Of a stretch of 64,000 bases of DNA, positions 16,607 through 37,000 are shown piece after piece. Both the position numbers and the translations under genes were made by a program. Under the pieces are notes generated by a model. It did no database searches, was not told the origin of the DNA, and saw nothing but the letters and a program-made list of their open reading frames with translations. Each line of letters starts with the position of its first letter. The first letter of the stretch is position 1. The stretch lies in NCBI GenBank assembly GCA_964020155.1, contig OZ026566.1:3955014-4019013 (forward strand). The letters are read 5' to 3'. Source of the stretch: Chondrilla cf. caribensis. Taxonomy: Eukaryota; Porifera; Demospongiae; Chondrillida; Chondrillidae.

Positions 16607-23907
<7,301 letters not shown>

Positions 23908-25373
23908 ATTTTCCCATTTTATTCATTGATAACTTTGGTACCGTGCTTTGTTGGGTATTTTCTTTTATCTCTTTTTACAATGTTGGAATTTGAACGATTA
24001 GTTTGATATTTAATCCTGTAAGGTACATATCTCAAATGTCAGCTACATGGGTTGTATGCATGGTATGAAGATCATAATAATAATATACACTTGGGTTTCA
24101 ATACTTCTGAAATGCCAAGCACCATTGAGCTTACCATATTATGCAAATAGACCATATTGTGAAGGGTATTTATCAGTAATTGAAGCTGAGGCTCCCGTGC
24201 AGATTGAATACCACCCTGCCACAAACTACATTGAATAAATTGTGGTTAGTGTTTCAATAGTGCCCTGTGAGCCTGAGTTAAGACGCGCTTTTGAAGACTA
24301 CCAACATGTGACAAATGTGCCTGTCTATTATAGTAAAATAATGTGTGCATAGTCAAAGATGCCTAACACTATTAGCCGTATACCTCATGAAATATATAAT
24401 ACATAAAGGTGGTACTAACCCTAGCCCCTAACCTCACACTCTAACTATAAACCTCAATTGGTTACTCCTTCAATTTCCTTCCTATTTCTCCTATACGTAC
24501 CTTCCCATACACTAAAAAATATTAAGCACCTTCGAATGTAACAGGGTTAGAGACCACATATAGAGATAAGAATTATTTCATAAGTTAGTAGTTGTCCACA
24601 GCTAGGTCTCCTCAAAACGTCATGTTGATACACCCTCTCTCCCATGACCTATGCTAGAAGGTACTTAGCGCTATTTCTCCTATACCTCACATTTAAAAAA
24701 TATTAAGCACCTCTGAATGTAGTTAGGTGTAGGGACCATGTACGGAGATGGGAATTGCTTTATAAGTTAGCAAACGTCCACAGCTAGGTCTGGCTGAAAT
24801 ATCATATTGACGTGCCCCTTCTCCCATGAGCTATGCAAGAAGGTGCTTAGCATTATTTCTCCTATACCTTCCATACATTAACAGCATACACAGCAAGAGA
24901 AATGTCAAATTTATCGCTTGTCATCATGGCTTCTCCTGCATGCACATGATGCATTGTAGCTTGATTACAAATGCACAGACACACTCCTGGAACTAGTACG
25001 GTCCTTCTGATAGCAAAAGTAATATGCTTTGTTGCAGATCCAAATTCTCCCCGCTGTCCATATTTCACATATAATATTGCATATACTTTTGTATGTACAT
25101 TCCAATATAAGTGTAATATGCCTTGTGCATGGTGATCAATCAGGTAATTTCACATTCTACAGCTGATCACCAGGGGATTCCCAGTGTTCATATTAGGCTT
25201 CACAATACAAATGCGGATACATGTATCCCTTCCAGGATGTGCTATGGACTTCGTGGTGACCAGGTAGACAATGTCAAATCCGACCCCGGGTCTGCAACAG
25301 CCTAGTCTAGTTGCTAGCTATAGATTAGTACTAGATCTAGTATCCTAACAGCCGCGAGGAATACGTGTACAAA
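23908..25373. other. spacer downstream of trehalase
   Basis: Trehalase 3' UTR followed by AT-rich sequence with no convincing coding exon. Its main content is the repeat at 24480-24860. An AATAAA lies at 24235. The 300 bp before 25374 would hold the promoter of the next gene; ACTAGATCTAGTATCC just upstream is a weak palindrome. Confidence 0.6.
24480..24860. repeat. tandem duplication of ~185-bp unit
   Basis: Two diverged copies (about 24481-24671 and 24672-24856) plus the start of a third. Shared landmarks: TATTTCTCCTATACC, AAAAAATATTAAGCACCT, GTCCACAGCTAGGTCT and GAAGGT.CTTAGC. Roughly 80% identity by eye. It could be a degenerate satellite or transposon fragment; no coding potential seen. 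Confidence 0.8.
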
Positions 25374-26332
25374 ATGGCGGGAGACAGGTCAGCTAAATGC
25401 TGCTATGTGTTAGTTGTCTCGTGTTGCTGTCTGGACTCGAGCCTGACTGTTGGCAACACGTACGGTACGTGGTGTTTCTAATGCTTTGTTTTTATAAATA
25501 TTTGTTGCAGTTTTTCGGAGAGTCTTTCGTATCCAAGAAGGTATCCTCTCAGTACTAGTGTACTGTTGGAAGAAACAGAAGATTCTAGCTCGATGAGGTA
25601 CGAGTCGATAATGAAAGAAATGGATTATCATAAGCGCCCATGTACAGCAACAAATATGGACAGGCTGAATGCTTTGAAAGTGAGCAGAAAACGTCCATCT
25701 AGTATCTAGCATGTTAAAAAACTCTACAATACAACGATTTGTCTACTTTCAGAAGGACTATATGGACTACGTGTCTTCGGTGTACCCACGGTGGGTGGAG
25801 GAGGTGGCCCTTTATAAGGAACGCAAGAGGATCATCGGAGACCAGGCATCTCTTCGTGCAGACCTAACTACAAGCACAAGCACAAATATCACTACAGGCA
25901 CAAGCACTGCTACAAGTGCAAAGACAACAGATGGACAAGGTACATACGTATGTACTTATCCTTGGATGCAGACACTTGCTGTGACGTGATTACATGTTAA
26001 CACTGTCTTCTACCTGCAGTGTACATGTATACCTGTGGTATTAGAGTGTTGTCTGTTTTTAGTAACCTAAAAAATACGCCCAAGTAATTCGAGTGCGGGG
26101 GGCGGCAGCCCCACGAGTTTTTGAACTCGAATTACTTGTTAGTATGTGTTCTATGCTATATGGTAGGTGTGTGTCCTATGCTATATGGTAGGTGTGTGTC
26201 CTATGCTATATGGTAGGTGTGTGTCCTATGCTATATGGTAGGTGTGTGTCCTATGCTATATGGTAGGTGTATGTGCATATGAAGAGCCTCCCTTGATCTG
26301 CATTCTATTTTGTAATGTTGTGTGTGTGTGTG

Positions 26333-26394
<62 letters not shown>

Positions 26395-28824
26395 ATACGT
26401 ATGTGCTCCATGTACTGGATACTCTAAAAGTGTAGTAATCCAACAACATATACATACTTATGTATGTATGTATGTTTGTATGTATTACACTGGAGCCAGG
26501 TTGAATCAATGCCCGCCTTATACGAAATTAAGATTACATTCACAGGGGCTGTCAGACTTCCTCTGTAATGACTGTTGTGTGGGGACACATTGCATGGATT
26601 GTGAGTGGTATTGTATCGTGCATCAATAACTTTCCATTGCTATGCTCACACACGTTTGTCACTGTGGACGTTTCTTCATTACACCCAATGTACGTAGATG
26701 GTGCATCCACTATTCTTGGGCCACCAACCACACTTGTGTCCTCAGGTATAACCCAGTCTCAATCCTCACTGCTCCCTCTTGCTCATCCTCTCACGGATGC
26801 TGCTCCAATGTTGCATTCCTCATCGCTTGTGATCAAAAGATCTTCAACAAAAGAGAGTCTAGATCTCTCCTTCTCCCCGAGTGCAACCTTGACTAGCTCC
26901 AGTTCAACACAGCTGGAGGGAGAGGATCCCAGTTACCACATGCCTGACGATGATGAGTCAGTTGCATCCAGTCCTGTGAGCTCAGGTCATTGCGTCCTGC
27001 CTCACTTATCAGCTCAGGAACCTAGTCTACCTCCCATGCCGGTGGTGTCCCACCCCAGCCATCTGTCCTTCTCTGAGGAGGAAGAAGACGACTTGTTACA
27101 AGGTGATCATTCTCAACACATGCAAGTGGTAAATCAAGGATATAAAGCTGATGGGAATGTTCTTGAAATAGAGTCAATGTTGAGTGGCTCTGAGGAAGAT
27201 TTGTTGGACAAGAGCGATCCTCCTACCGTGACAATAACTTCCCCACATGATCAACAGAACCTTAGTGGAGTGCCAGATCTCACCATTCTCGACTTTGTAC
27301 CTCCATTGGACTCCAATGAGTCAATTAACCCACAGCCCCAACCACCATACAAAGCCCAACACCAACCACCTCAGGAACCCCAACACCAACCACCTCAGGA
27401 ACCCCAACACCAACCATCTCAGGAACCCCAACACCAACCACCTCAGGAACCCCAACACCAACCATCCCAGGAACCCCAACACCAACCATCCCAGGAACCC
27501 CAACACCAACCACCTCAGGAACCCCAACACCAACCATCCCAGGAACCCCAACACCAACCATGTCAGGAACCCCAACACCAACCACCTCAAAATATCTCTC
27601 CTACTCCCAGCTCTTCAGGAACACCAACAGAGGTAGACAGTGAACAAGTGAAGAAATTGAGCATTTCTGACCAGAAACCAACGGGTTCTACTGATCCCCT
27701 CCGAGGTGCTGGTGGACAAAGCGAGGAAGACTCAGGTAGCAGCTTCTGGGATTCGGAGCATCAAGAACTACCAGCATCTTCTGTTGCTATTGAAACTGAT
27801 AAAAACAAAGAAGTTTTGGAGAAAAAACAGGAAGCAGAGAAAAACGAAACAGCTGCTAATCCCTCCAACAGACTCAAGAGTCACAGTCCTGGTGGTAGCC
27901 TTGCTGCTAGTCTACTGAAACAAGTAGATGAGATGTCTGACTCCCAAACTGAAACCGGGAATGAGTCTCTGGATCTTCCCGGAATGGAAAATGGTAATAT
28001 AAACCTTATGGACAGTGCCGAATATCAGAAGCTAGTCTCTGGACTTCACAGCGGCAAAGGAGAAGTAGAAGTCAAAGAAGACGAAGAGGAATCCTTGCAT
28101 TCGTCCTTATTCAGCGAGTCATCTGCAGTGAAAGTGATGGAACTGGAATTACGCAAAAGTGCGACCCCTGAAGGAGGTAAAACAGACAACGTACAGGTCC
28201 TTAAGAAGTGAGCTTCTTCTTTCTAGCAGTTTGTTCTGTCCATGGTATTACCCTCATTGGTGTGTTTTGTAGACAAGGGCTGCCAGGTACACTGCAAAAG
28301 GTAAACCCCCAGGAATTGATTAGTGGGTGTGACCATGACATCAGCTCCTCTACAGCCTCTGAAGTCCTCAGTCCACCTAAGTATATGCCATCAATGCTGC
28401 AACAAGACAGTGGTAAGGGGAAAGTGGGAGGGAAGGACGTACTGGACAAATCACTAAGCTTCAGTGCTTCTTTGAAGAAGAAAGGTAAGTGCATTGTGCA
28501 CCTTTCTGTCCCATTGTGACACATTTACTGTCCTTGAGTGTACGCATGTGATAGAATATTCCAGTGTAATAGAAGTGTACATAGTTCACCCCTCAGACCT
28601 AACTTGTATATCTGTGAATGTTCACCACTCACAGACGTAACCTATGTATATATGTATGTACATATTAATTGAACACTTCTTCATCTGTCCTATTTGTTGT
28701 AGGATTCTGGGAAGATTCAGATACAGATTCTGATGTTGATGTACCTATCTTGACACCAGGGGGTGGGGGTGGTACTGGAAGTGGAAAACAGAATGACGAT
28801 GACGATTTTGACTTTTATGCATAG
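25374..28824 (+). CDS. acidic low-complexity protein, possibly kizuna-like
   Basis: Six exons join in phase: 25374-25387, 25511-25679, 25753-25939, 26698-28176, 28278-28484, 28703-28824. They give 725 residues. The N-terminal 130 residues look folded or helical (KDYMDYVSSVYPRWVEEVAL, KERKRII). The rest is disordered: Ser-rich, acidic (SFSEEEEDDLL, GSEEDLLD), then about ten QHQPPQEP/QHQPSQEP repeats, then Lys/Glu-rich. The C-terminus, GFWEDSDTDSD plus DDDDFDFYA, resembles my memory of the end of the centrosomal protein kizuna (LWDESDDSN and SDDFYD), and AEYQKL recalls its EAYQLL. This is a weak, motif-level match and the function is uncertain. The acceptor of the large exon (TACGTAG|AT) was chosen by phase; the donor at 28176 and acceptor at 28278 likewise. 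The start lies in AAAATGGCGG, a YY1-like context. Confidence 0.6.
26081..26138. repeat. GC-capped inverted repeat in intron 3
   Basis: A perfect 14-bp inverted repeat, CAAGTAATTCGAGT (26081-26094) and its complement (26125-26138). It encloses a 30-base G/C-rich loop with GGGGGG and CCCC tracts. It stands out from the AT-rich surroundings, and the transcribed RNA would form a stable hairpin. No reading frame. Confidence 0.65.
26150..26275. repeat. 25-bp tandem repeat, five copies
   Basis: Five nearly perfect copies of CTATGCTATATGGTAGGTGT plus GTGTC, immediately after the hairpin at 26081. A GT microsatellite follows at 26313-26393, all within the same intron. Confidence 0.92.
27350..27590 (+). 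repeat. coding 24-bp repeat (QHQPxQEP)
   Basis: Ten tandem copies of a 24-bp unit, CAACACCAACCACCTCAGGA plus ACCC, inside the large exon of the 725-residue protein. Each encodes QHQPPQEP or QHQPSQEP (one QHQPCQEP). Only the fifth residue changes. The length is a multiple of three and the frame is open on both sides, so it is translated. Confidence 0.92.
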
Positions 28825-28982
28825 TTTTCATATTGTGTTGTACCGCATAAGTCAGCCACTTCAATATGGATTCATCGCATACATTGTACTTTTGATTTTA
28901 ATATATTTGAGTGTACAGTACTGGTAATTATATGAAATCAAACTGATATATAATTTACACAGGTTACAGTCCAATTAAATTA

Positions 28983-30850
28983 TTAGTCATTAACTGGTGA
29001 CGTCAACTGAAGTTTCCTTTCAATGGTGTTTACGAGCCTACGTCCATAGAAATTGCGATATTCCTCTGGAAGTTCTTTCAGAGCAGCAATGGCTTTGTCC
29101 AACATCTGAAAGGATCTCTGAGCTGGAGTCACATCCTTGTTGCCATAAATGTCTTTCTTGTCATAAAACTCATCATCCAAGTGTCTCCAGAAGAGGTTGA
29201 CGGCCACACTGAACTCCAGAGACCTCACATTGTGGAACCACAGGGCTGGGATGAACAGGACATCTCCTGGCCGTAGTAAACACTCGTAGCCGTGGGCCAA
29301 GCGGAACAAAGGGAATCTCTCCAAGTTTGGCTGCTCAATGTCCACAATTTCAGACTTGTCACCATTGAGATAAAGATAGCCAGCATCACTTGGAGGAAAC
29401 AGAACCACTCTCTTGTGTCCTCTGACTTGGACCAGAAGATTATCCATAATCTAGACAATAGAGGAATAATTGTTACACAAGCACCAGGATGTGTGATGTA
29501 ATATCTGTGTTGCATTAAAGGTGCAATTCTGAAGGACATATGATGCAATACTTAGGACACATGACGCAATACTTAGGCCACACGATGCAGTGTTATCACA
29601 AATGAAGGAGTGGATATATACATGGGCCAGTTCATCCCTCACATCATAATGAGTCCATAACTGAATGCCAGCCGACCCCACTCTGAGAACTGACGAAAAG
29701 AATTTCCTTTCCTCAAAGAACAACGGCAACTGGATGTCTCCTATTAGCTCGGGAAACTGAACGCTCACGTCAGCAATATCCTGTGGAAACACAAGACATT
29801 GATTCAGTAACACACAACCAATAATTTACACACAATGACACAGAATAGGTTGTAAAAGTAATGCATACATAATATGTACATATTAATTTGCTGCGTTGTA
29901 TGTGAAGAGGTGAGGGATAGTGTGAAAGTGATGTGAAAGGTGGCGGTGTGTGTAGGGTAGGGTGGTGTGATGGTGGTATGTGATGTGGTGTGAGGGACAG
30001 TGGTGAGTAGTGTGGTGTGGCGTGATGGTGGTGAGTAGTGTGGTGTGGCGTGATGGTGGTGAGTAGTGTGGTGTGAGGGGTGTACATGCAGTTGATAACC
30101 TAACTACCTGGATGCATGCATACCTTCCTCATATCTTCTCCAAGTGCCCGAAGGTAGTACTTCTCGTCCTATACCATGTACAGCACCACAAGTCATGAGG
30201 TGAGTATGTGCATATCCATGCATCGAATCTCGCTTACTGGGGACAAGAAATAATCCAGTTGTCTTTCACTAGAAGCTCTTTTCACTAAATCATCAAATGA
30301 AACCGTCCTAGCAAATTAAGCGTAATCACTTGACATGAAGTACATCAAATTGAAGTGTAGTCAGTGCACTATTACCAAAAACACTACATTGTATCACTAG
30401 GTCACAGGGTATAGTATCAATGAATGCTAAATATATGCATACACTACAATATGTATCATTATGCTATTTATTATGGGAAAATACTTGTACATTTTATTCA
30501 ATTATTGACATAATAACAGAAGTCTAGATTCTGAACCACGACTTAGTTGACAATACAATACGTCTGGTGATTGCTATCCACCACGTATTCCTTCAATTTC
30601 AAAGTTCTTACTTGTACAAGAAGTTCTTGTCCAGAAATGCCATTTTGTCTACTTCGCAGACGTGTACCTTGACCTGTTTCTGTCCGCATCTCGCGCTCAA
30701 ATATTCGGGAGTCCACAGCTCCGATGCGCCTCCAATGTTTATTCCTCGAAGAACGACTGGTTTACGCTGTGGATAGACGTTCTCCTGAAAGCCCTCACGA
30801 CCTAAGACATCTGTAAGGATTGGAACCTCGCTTCTAGATCTATTACACAT
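28983..30850 (-). CDS. TYW5: tRNA wybutosine-synthesizing JmjC hydroxylase
   Basis: Fe(II)/2-oxoglutarate-dependent oxygenase that hydroxylates wybutosine at position 37 of tRNA-Phe. Five exons on the minus strand join in phase: 30850-30612, 30307-30238, 30168-30124, 29780-29643, 29450-28983. They give 319 residues (human 315). Matches in order: [54 protein letters not shown] (iron ligands H162 and D164), [22 protein letters not shown] (ligand H237) and [14 protein letters not shown]. The ATG at 30850 was chosen because it gives the family length; an in-frame ATG lies further upstream (30901). It is convergent with the gene ending at 28824, and KAT14 ends 197 bp upstream on the same strand. 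Confidence 0.95.
29930..30085. repeat. 28-bp GTG-rich minisatellite in TYW5 intron
   Basis: Four to five copies of a unit containing GTGATGGTGGTGAGTAGTGT and GGTGTGGC, grading into simpler GTGATG sequence. It lies in the intron between TYW5 exons 30168-30124 and 29780-29643. Confidence 0.85.
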
Positions 30851-31047
30851 GTAGAGTAGCTGTTGTGAAATGTATGTACACCACATATTATACAGGTTCA
30901 TACGATATGCGAAACAATATTAGTACTATATTGTGTACGTACAAGAGCAATTCTTTATACAATAACTAATTATTATGTGATCAATATAAATAAAGCATTA
31001 ATTACAACAAATATTAATTTTATAATAATTATACCTCTGACATAAGG

Positions 31048-34000
31048 TCAGCGTTTTAACCTCATAAAACATGCGTGTTTCGAGTAATGGAAATCAGGGG
31101 GATAGTAACGTTCGTAAAAGTCCAAACAAAGTTGTTCCGACTTGAACCCAAACTTCTGGTAGAGAAAGATGGCCGGGTTGTTGTCAACAGACACGTGCAG
31201 AGTGATGTCCTTGCCCATACAGGTCTGGATCAAGTGATAGAGCATGAAGGAACCAATCCCACAGCCTTGCCAATCCGGGTGTACCAAGAAGAAGGAGATG
31301 TAGGCTTCGTTGACCCTCACGTCTGGTGTCAGAAAGCCACACCCAACCACCAGTTTCTTGTAAAGAGCTATGACAGTGTAGTCGGGGTACTCCAGGCACT
31401 CGGCTATGTTGACCCCAGACCAGAAGAAGTTAGCAATGAGAACGTTGACTGCCAGTACATGGTGTTCCCTGAGGTAGCAGTACACGATGCTGTCATCATC
31501 ACTACTGTCTAAGGGGGTGCAAGGTGTATGGCTTTCGGGATAACGACTGCAAATGTCTTTCAAGAGTTTGGTTCTCTTTGGCCGTATTTCACGATCTCTC
31601 CAGATTATTGGCTTCAATACCCTCTTTGTGTAGGGACTCACAAATGTTTCCAACCTGTAATTACATCCTACAGTTCTGGATTGGAAATTGGAGTGGGAAG
31701 GAGGTAGTGGTGAGGAAAGAATAGGACCCTTTCTCAAGTAGTCTAATGGCACATCCCTGAAATACCTCAAGTTAGCTGGACCACTCATTTCTTGTTCTTC
31801 TTTATAACGTTTCTCAGCGATAACTAGCATATCTTCATCACTGTATTTGATGGGGATGATGGAAGAATCATCATTGGGATCAAGTTGATAACCCTTTGCC
31901 GATAAAAGCATCTTGCCGACAATAGCATCAATATCAAACAAGGGAACCTTGTACTGGCGATATCTTTGTCTCAGTTTTAGCTTTGCAAGCAGCTGGCTAG
32001 CGTGTGTATTCGTCCTCACCGCATCCTCCATCTTGCTCAAATACTTGATGACTATCTTCTCCTGTCTTTCTGTGAGCAGCTTGAGTATTGAGGAATCACC
32101 ACTAGAGAGTTCACCTAGCATATGACTTTTCTCAATTTTATCATCAATTCCTACATTGTGCTCTTCGGTATAGGTGATGGGCTCCATCTTAGCTCGCTTG
32201 CTTTCTATTGCTGATGAAATGGATGGCTGTTGTTGGAGTGCACTAGTAGGGAGTCCCTGAGTGGAGGGGAGGGTCTGAGGGGTGTGTTGCACCTGCTGGG
32301 GTTGCTGGGCAACCTGTCTCTTCATGCCACCTGAAACCAAACAAGTGCATGGTCCACATAATCATCAGAATTGAATTAAAAATCCACAAAATTATAAGCT
32401 ATTATATACTGTATACACCTTTATGGTGAGTTCAATGTAATTTGGACCAGTTACAGCCAACATGTATAAGAGTTCTAAAGTAATAGTCTCGTACATATCG
32501 AATGGTATTGAATGGTTTCACTCCACGCACTGTGTTTTGAATGTACTAGGCTCACACGCACCATCTCGCATGCATGATACGTACACACATTCATAACAAT
32601 ACACATGCATGCACTCGCATACATACACACAAGCACATATACTCTGACATATATGCATACGGATGTATTGAGTTCACAACAATACACAATACACATTGTA
32701 AAAGTCAACACTATCTAATTTAGTGTCTCTTTATCAATTGATGCTATTCTGTATAAATTTTATTATAATAATGAAAAAAATCACACAACACTGTAAAAAA
32801 TAATTTCACATAATAATCACATGAAGTGACACTGTCTACACTGACTGATGAGCGTATGTGCATACCTTTGACAGATGTGGTCTGGCTCGGGTCTGGTGGC
32901 CTCACGTTAACGAGAGTCCACCATCCTGGCTCTTTCAGCTCTTCTGTACCAGACTTGAAGACAGCAGGACAGTTGGAGGAGAGGACACCTGCTATGGTAT
33001 TGATCCATGCAGTTGTTTTTTTGCGATACGGAATGATCCTCTTCCAATTTGAGTTGATGAAAGCTCCGATGTTGTCTGCATAGTGAAGGTACCCCTTACG
33101 ACCTTGCCCGTCCATGAGTATGTGGTACACTGCCAGGTGGACTGCTTGGGACCTGTAGGTTCATGAGGGACACACGACAGGTGGTGAGTACAAATATGTC
33201 ACATCAAACAGCACAACAAAGCTAAATCTCACAATCACAGCAATCCAACATGGGGTTAGCTGACGGGAATATAAAGTGTTCAGTTCGCTAATATACACAA
33301 GTAACTAGTCTTACATAGGCAGACCTGCTTCACCAGCTTATTGTTTGGATCAAAAAGGAGGAATGGAGTCTGTGCTACACCAAAACCACACCAGGGAGTC
33401 TTAATGATACAGACCACTTATAGGTACACAGGTCCAGCTACATGTGCTAGCACAGGCATGTACATATATAGTTGTCCTGTAGGATGACTAAGGTCCAGCT
33501 AAGTGTGCTAGCACAGGCATGTACATATATAGTTGTCCTGTAGGATGACTAAGGTCCAGTCAGGTGAAAGCCCATTCATTTTGACATAAGAGCACAGTTA
33601 GTTATAAACCACAGAGAGATATTAGGCTCAACATTTCCCACTAGCACTGTACATGCATACTCTGTACTCCATTTTTAACAACTTGGTAAGTTGGAAGAAT
33701 TCCGCCCACCTAACCACAATTTTCAATCAAATCACAGTACAATATCATTACAGCACATATTATAGACTTCCTACGTACGTATAAACGACATGCATGGGGT
33801 GATATATGGGAGGTCTCGTGACCAAAATGGCTGCTCTGTGGATCGCTATCGTTCTAGTCTTGTTTGGTGCTTCTGCTACAGTTCGCGGCGAAGTAATCAA
33901 CGTTCACATCGTCCCTCACACACACGATGACGTGGGATGGCTCAAAACGGTGGACGAATACTACTCTGGGACAGCCAACCAATACGTGAATGTGAGAGTG

Positions 34001-37000
34001 AAGAACATTATAACCTCCGTTGTCGACGAGCTACAGAAGGACCCCAGGAGGACCTTTATATACGTCGAAATGGCTTTCTTTGTTCGCTGGTGGAGAACAC
34101 AGGACGAAAAAACCCAGCAGATAGTGAAGAATCTTGTAGCTAAGAAACAGTTGGAGTTTGTCAACGCGGGCTGGTGCATGAACGACGAAGCTTCTACAGA
34201 CTACAACGCCATCATAGACCAGGTGCGTAGGTATAGATTAGCTAGTTCGTGAGTTCTTATAGGCTATTTTATATGTTACAGCATAGATACGCGATATTTT
34301 CGGGAAATATGGGCGGAATTCACATCTGGATTAACCGATAGTAATATTGTTGGAGTAAATTCTTATAGTCTGTATTAAACTGGAATGTATAGACTAAATG
34401 GCCTTCGATTTTATCTCTTTGTATAGATGACCGAAGGGTTGAAACTGGTAGTGGATAACTTTGGACCAGACGCAAGACCTCGTGTTGCTTGGCACATTGA
34501 TCCATTTGGGCACTCCTCCGAACAAGCAGCTCTCTTTGCTAGAATGGGCTATGACGGGTTCTTCTTTGCTAGAATTGACTACCAAGACAAAGCTAAGAGA
34601 AAGAACGAGTCTCGATTGGAAATGATTTGGAGGGGGAGTCCCAAAAACCTCGGGATGGAATCGGACATCTTCACAGGTGTTCTGTATAACGGTTACGGTC
34701 CACCTCCTGAAATGTGTTTTGACGTTTTCTGTGGAGACGATGATGTAGAAGATGACCCTGACCTGTTCTCGTACAACCTGGAGTACAAAATGTTGAAGTT
34801 CATCAATGACACTTTGGACCAAAATAAGCACTATCGCACAAACAATATCATGTTCACAATGGGATCCGACTTCCAATGGCAGGCCGCTCAAATTTGGTAT
34901 GACAATCTTGACCTTCTCATAGACAACATCAACAAGAAGTACGGAGACAAATATAATCTGTTTTATTCCACTCCAACCCGTTATGTTGAGGCCGTCCATG
35001 CTGCTGGGCTGACATGGGAGGTGAAAACTGACGATTTCTTCCCCTATGCCGACTGCCCCTGGTGTTACTGGACAGGTTATTTCACCAGTCGACCTGCTTT
35101 GAAGGGATACGTACGCGAGTTGAACAGCTTCTTGCAAACATGTCGACACTTTGAGCTGTTTGCTGGAGGTCCTGGAGGAACTGAGACGTCGGATAAACTG
35201 GCTCAAGCAATGGGTGTGGCCCAACATCACGATGCTGTCAGCGGGACAGAGAAGCAGCACGTTGCCAACGATTATGCCATGAGACTGCACATCGGACAAG
35301 TCGAGTGTCAGTCAGTCATTTCGTCATCTTTGAACAAACTGGTTCCCAAACCAAGTTCAGGACCACTGCAGTGGAGCTTTTGTGAATATCTCAACATCAG
35401 CGTTTGTCCCGCTTCAGAAACAAACTCTTTTAATGTACTAATCTACAATCCTCTGGTACACAGCAACCAAGTCTATGTCAAAGTACCTGTTGCCTCACTA
35501 AACCTTGAAGTCTATGACAGCAAAGAAGATGCAGTTCTTCATACCATCTCTCCTGTGACAAGGATGACCGAAGCAGTAAGAGGTCCCAAGGGGAAGGCAC
35601 CATACAATCTTTTCTTCATCGCCTCGCTACCACCTCTCGGATATTCTACTTACTTCATCCGTAAGGGCACAAATGCTACATCAGTGCAATCCAACATCCC
35701 CGTGGTTCCTACTGAACCCCAATCTCCAGATGTAACCATCAAAAATGAGTTCCTCGAGTTGAGCTTTAGTAGTTTGACAGGTCACGTTGAAAGCATCAGG
35801 AATTTGGAGAAGGACATTACTGCAACACTGGACCAGCAATTCTATTGGTACAATGCCAGTACAGGAAACAAAGTCAGCAAACAGGCATCTGGTGCTTACA
35901 TTTTCCGGCCCAACTCATCGTCAGTTTTCCTTGTAAACAACAACAACAACAAAGCTGAAATTAAAGTTGTTGAGGGAACACTGTACCAGGAGGTACAACA
36001 GGTCTTTTCCGAGTTTGCCAGTCAGGTGGTTCGGCTCTACAAAGGAGCAAATTTCGCAGAGTTTGAGTACACAATTGGTCCCATTCCCTTTGATGATGGT
36101 TTGGGTAAGGAGATTATCAGTAGGTTTGATACGGATTTGGCCTCAGATGGAACTTGGTACACGGATGCCAATGGTCGGGAGATGCAGGAACGCATCAGAA
36201 ACCACAGAAACACCTGGACACTCAACAACACGGAACCAGTTGCTGGCAACTACTACCCTGTGAACAGCCGTATCTTCATCCAGGACAAGACCAAAGGACT
36301 CCAATTCACTGTACTCACAGACAGGTCTCAGGGTGGGTCCAGTCTCAAGGACGGCAGTGTCGAGCTCATGGTACACAGACGGCTTTTTCACGATGACTCC
36401 CGTGGTGTTGGAGAGCCTCTGAATGAAACAGGTCAATTCGGAGAGGGTCTGATTATTCGTGGACGTCACTGGGTTGTGTTGGACACTGTTGCAAAGTCTG
36501 CATCTGTCCATCGTATTCTTGGTGAGAAGCTCCTCTTGAGACCTACTCTTGTATTCCATCAGGATGCAACCCCAGTCAGTGAGTATGTCAGCAAGTATAA
36601 CACCGAATACTCTATTAGTGCTGGCTCAGAACTGCCAACCAATGTTCACCTTCTTACTCTTCAGCACTGGAATACGCCAAAGGTATTGTTCCGAGTTGAG
36701 CATCTCTTTGAGAACGGTGAAGACTCCTTACTTTCCAAACCAGTGGTCCTGGATCTCAATGATAAAATATTTGCACCTTTCAACATCGACACCCTCACAG
36801 AGCTGGGCCTTGGAGCTAATGTGAAGCTGAGTGAGATTAAGAGGCTCTCCTGGAAGACTGAAGGGGAGACAAAACCCAAGAAGAGAGAGAGATTGGTCAA
36901 AGCCACCAACATCACTCTCAATCCGATGGAGATACGTACCTTCGAAGTCGAGTTGAAGCCAATTTGAAGTGAAAATGCCAATCACTGTTGTAGACTGTGC

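Noticed and set aside
34394..35299. 301-residue ORF antisense to mannosidase 1
   Set aside because: It mirrors a strongly conserved coding exon, and a similar antisense ORF appears over copy 2; typical shadow frame.
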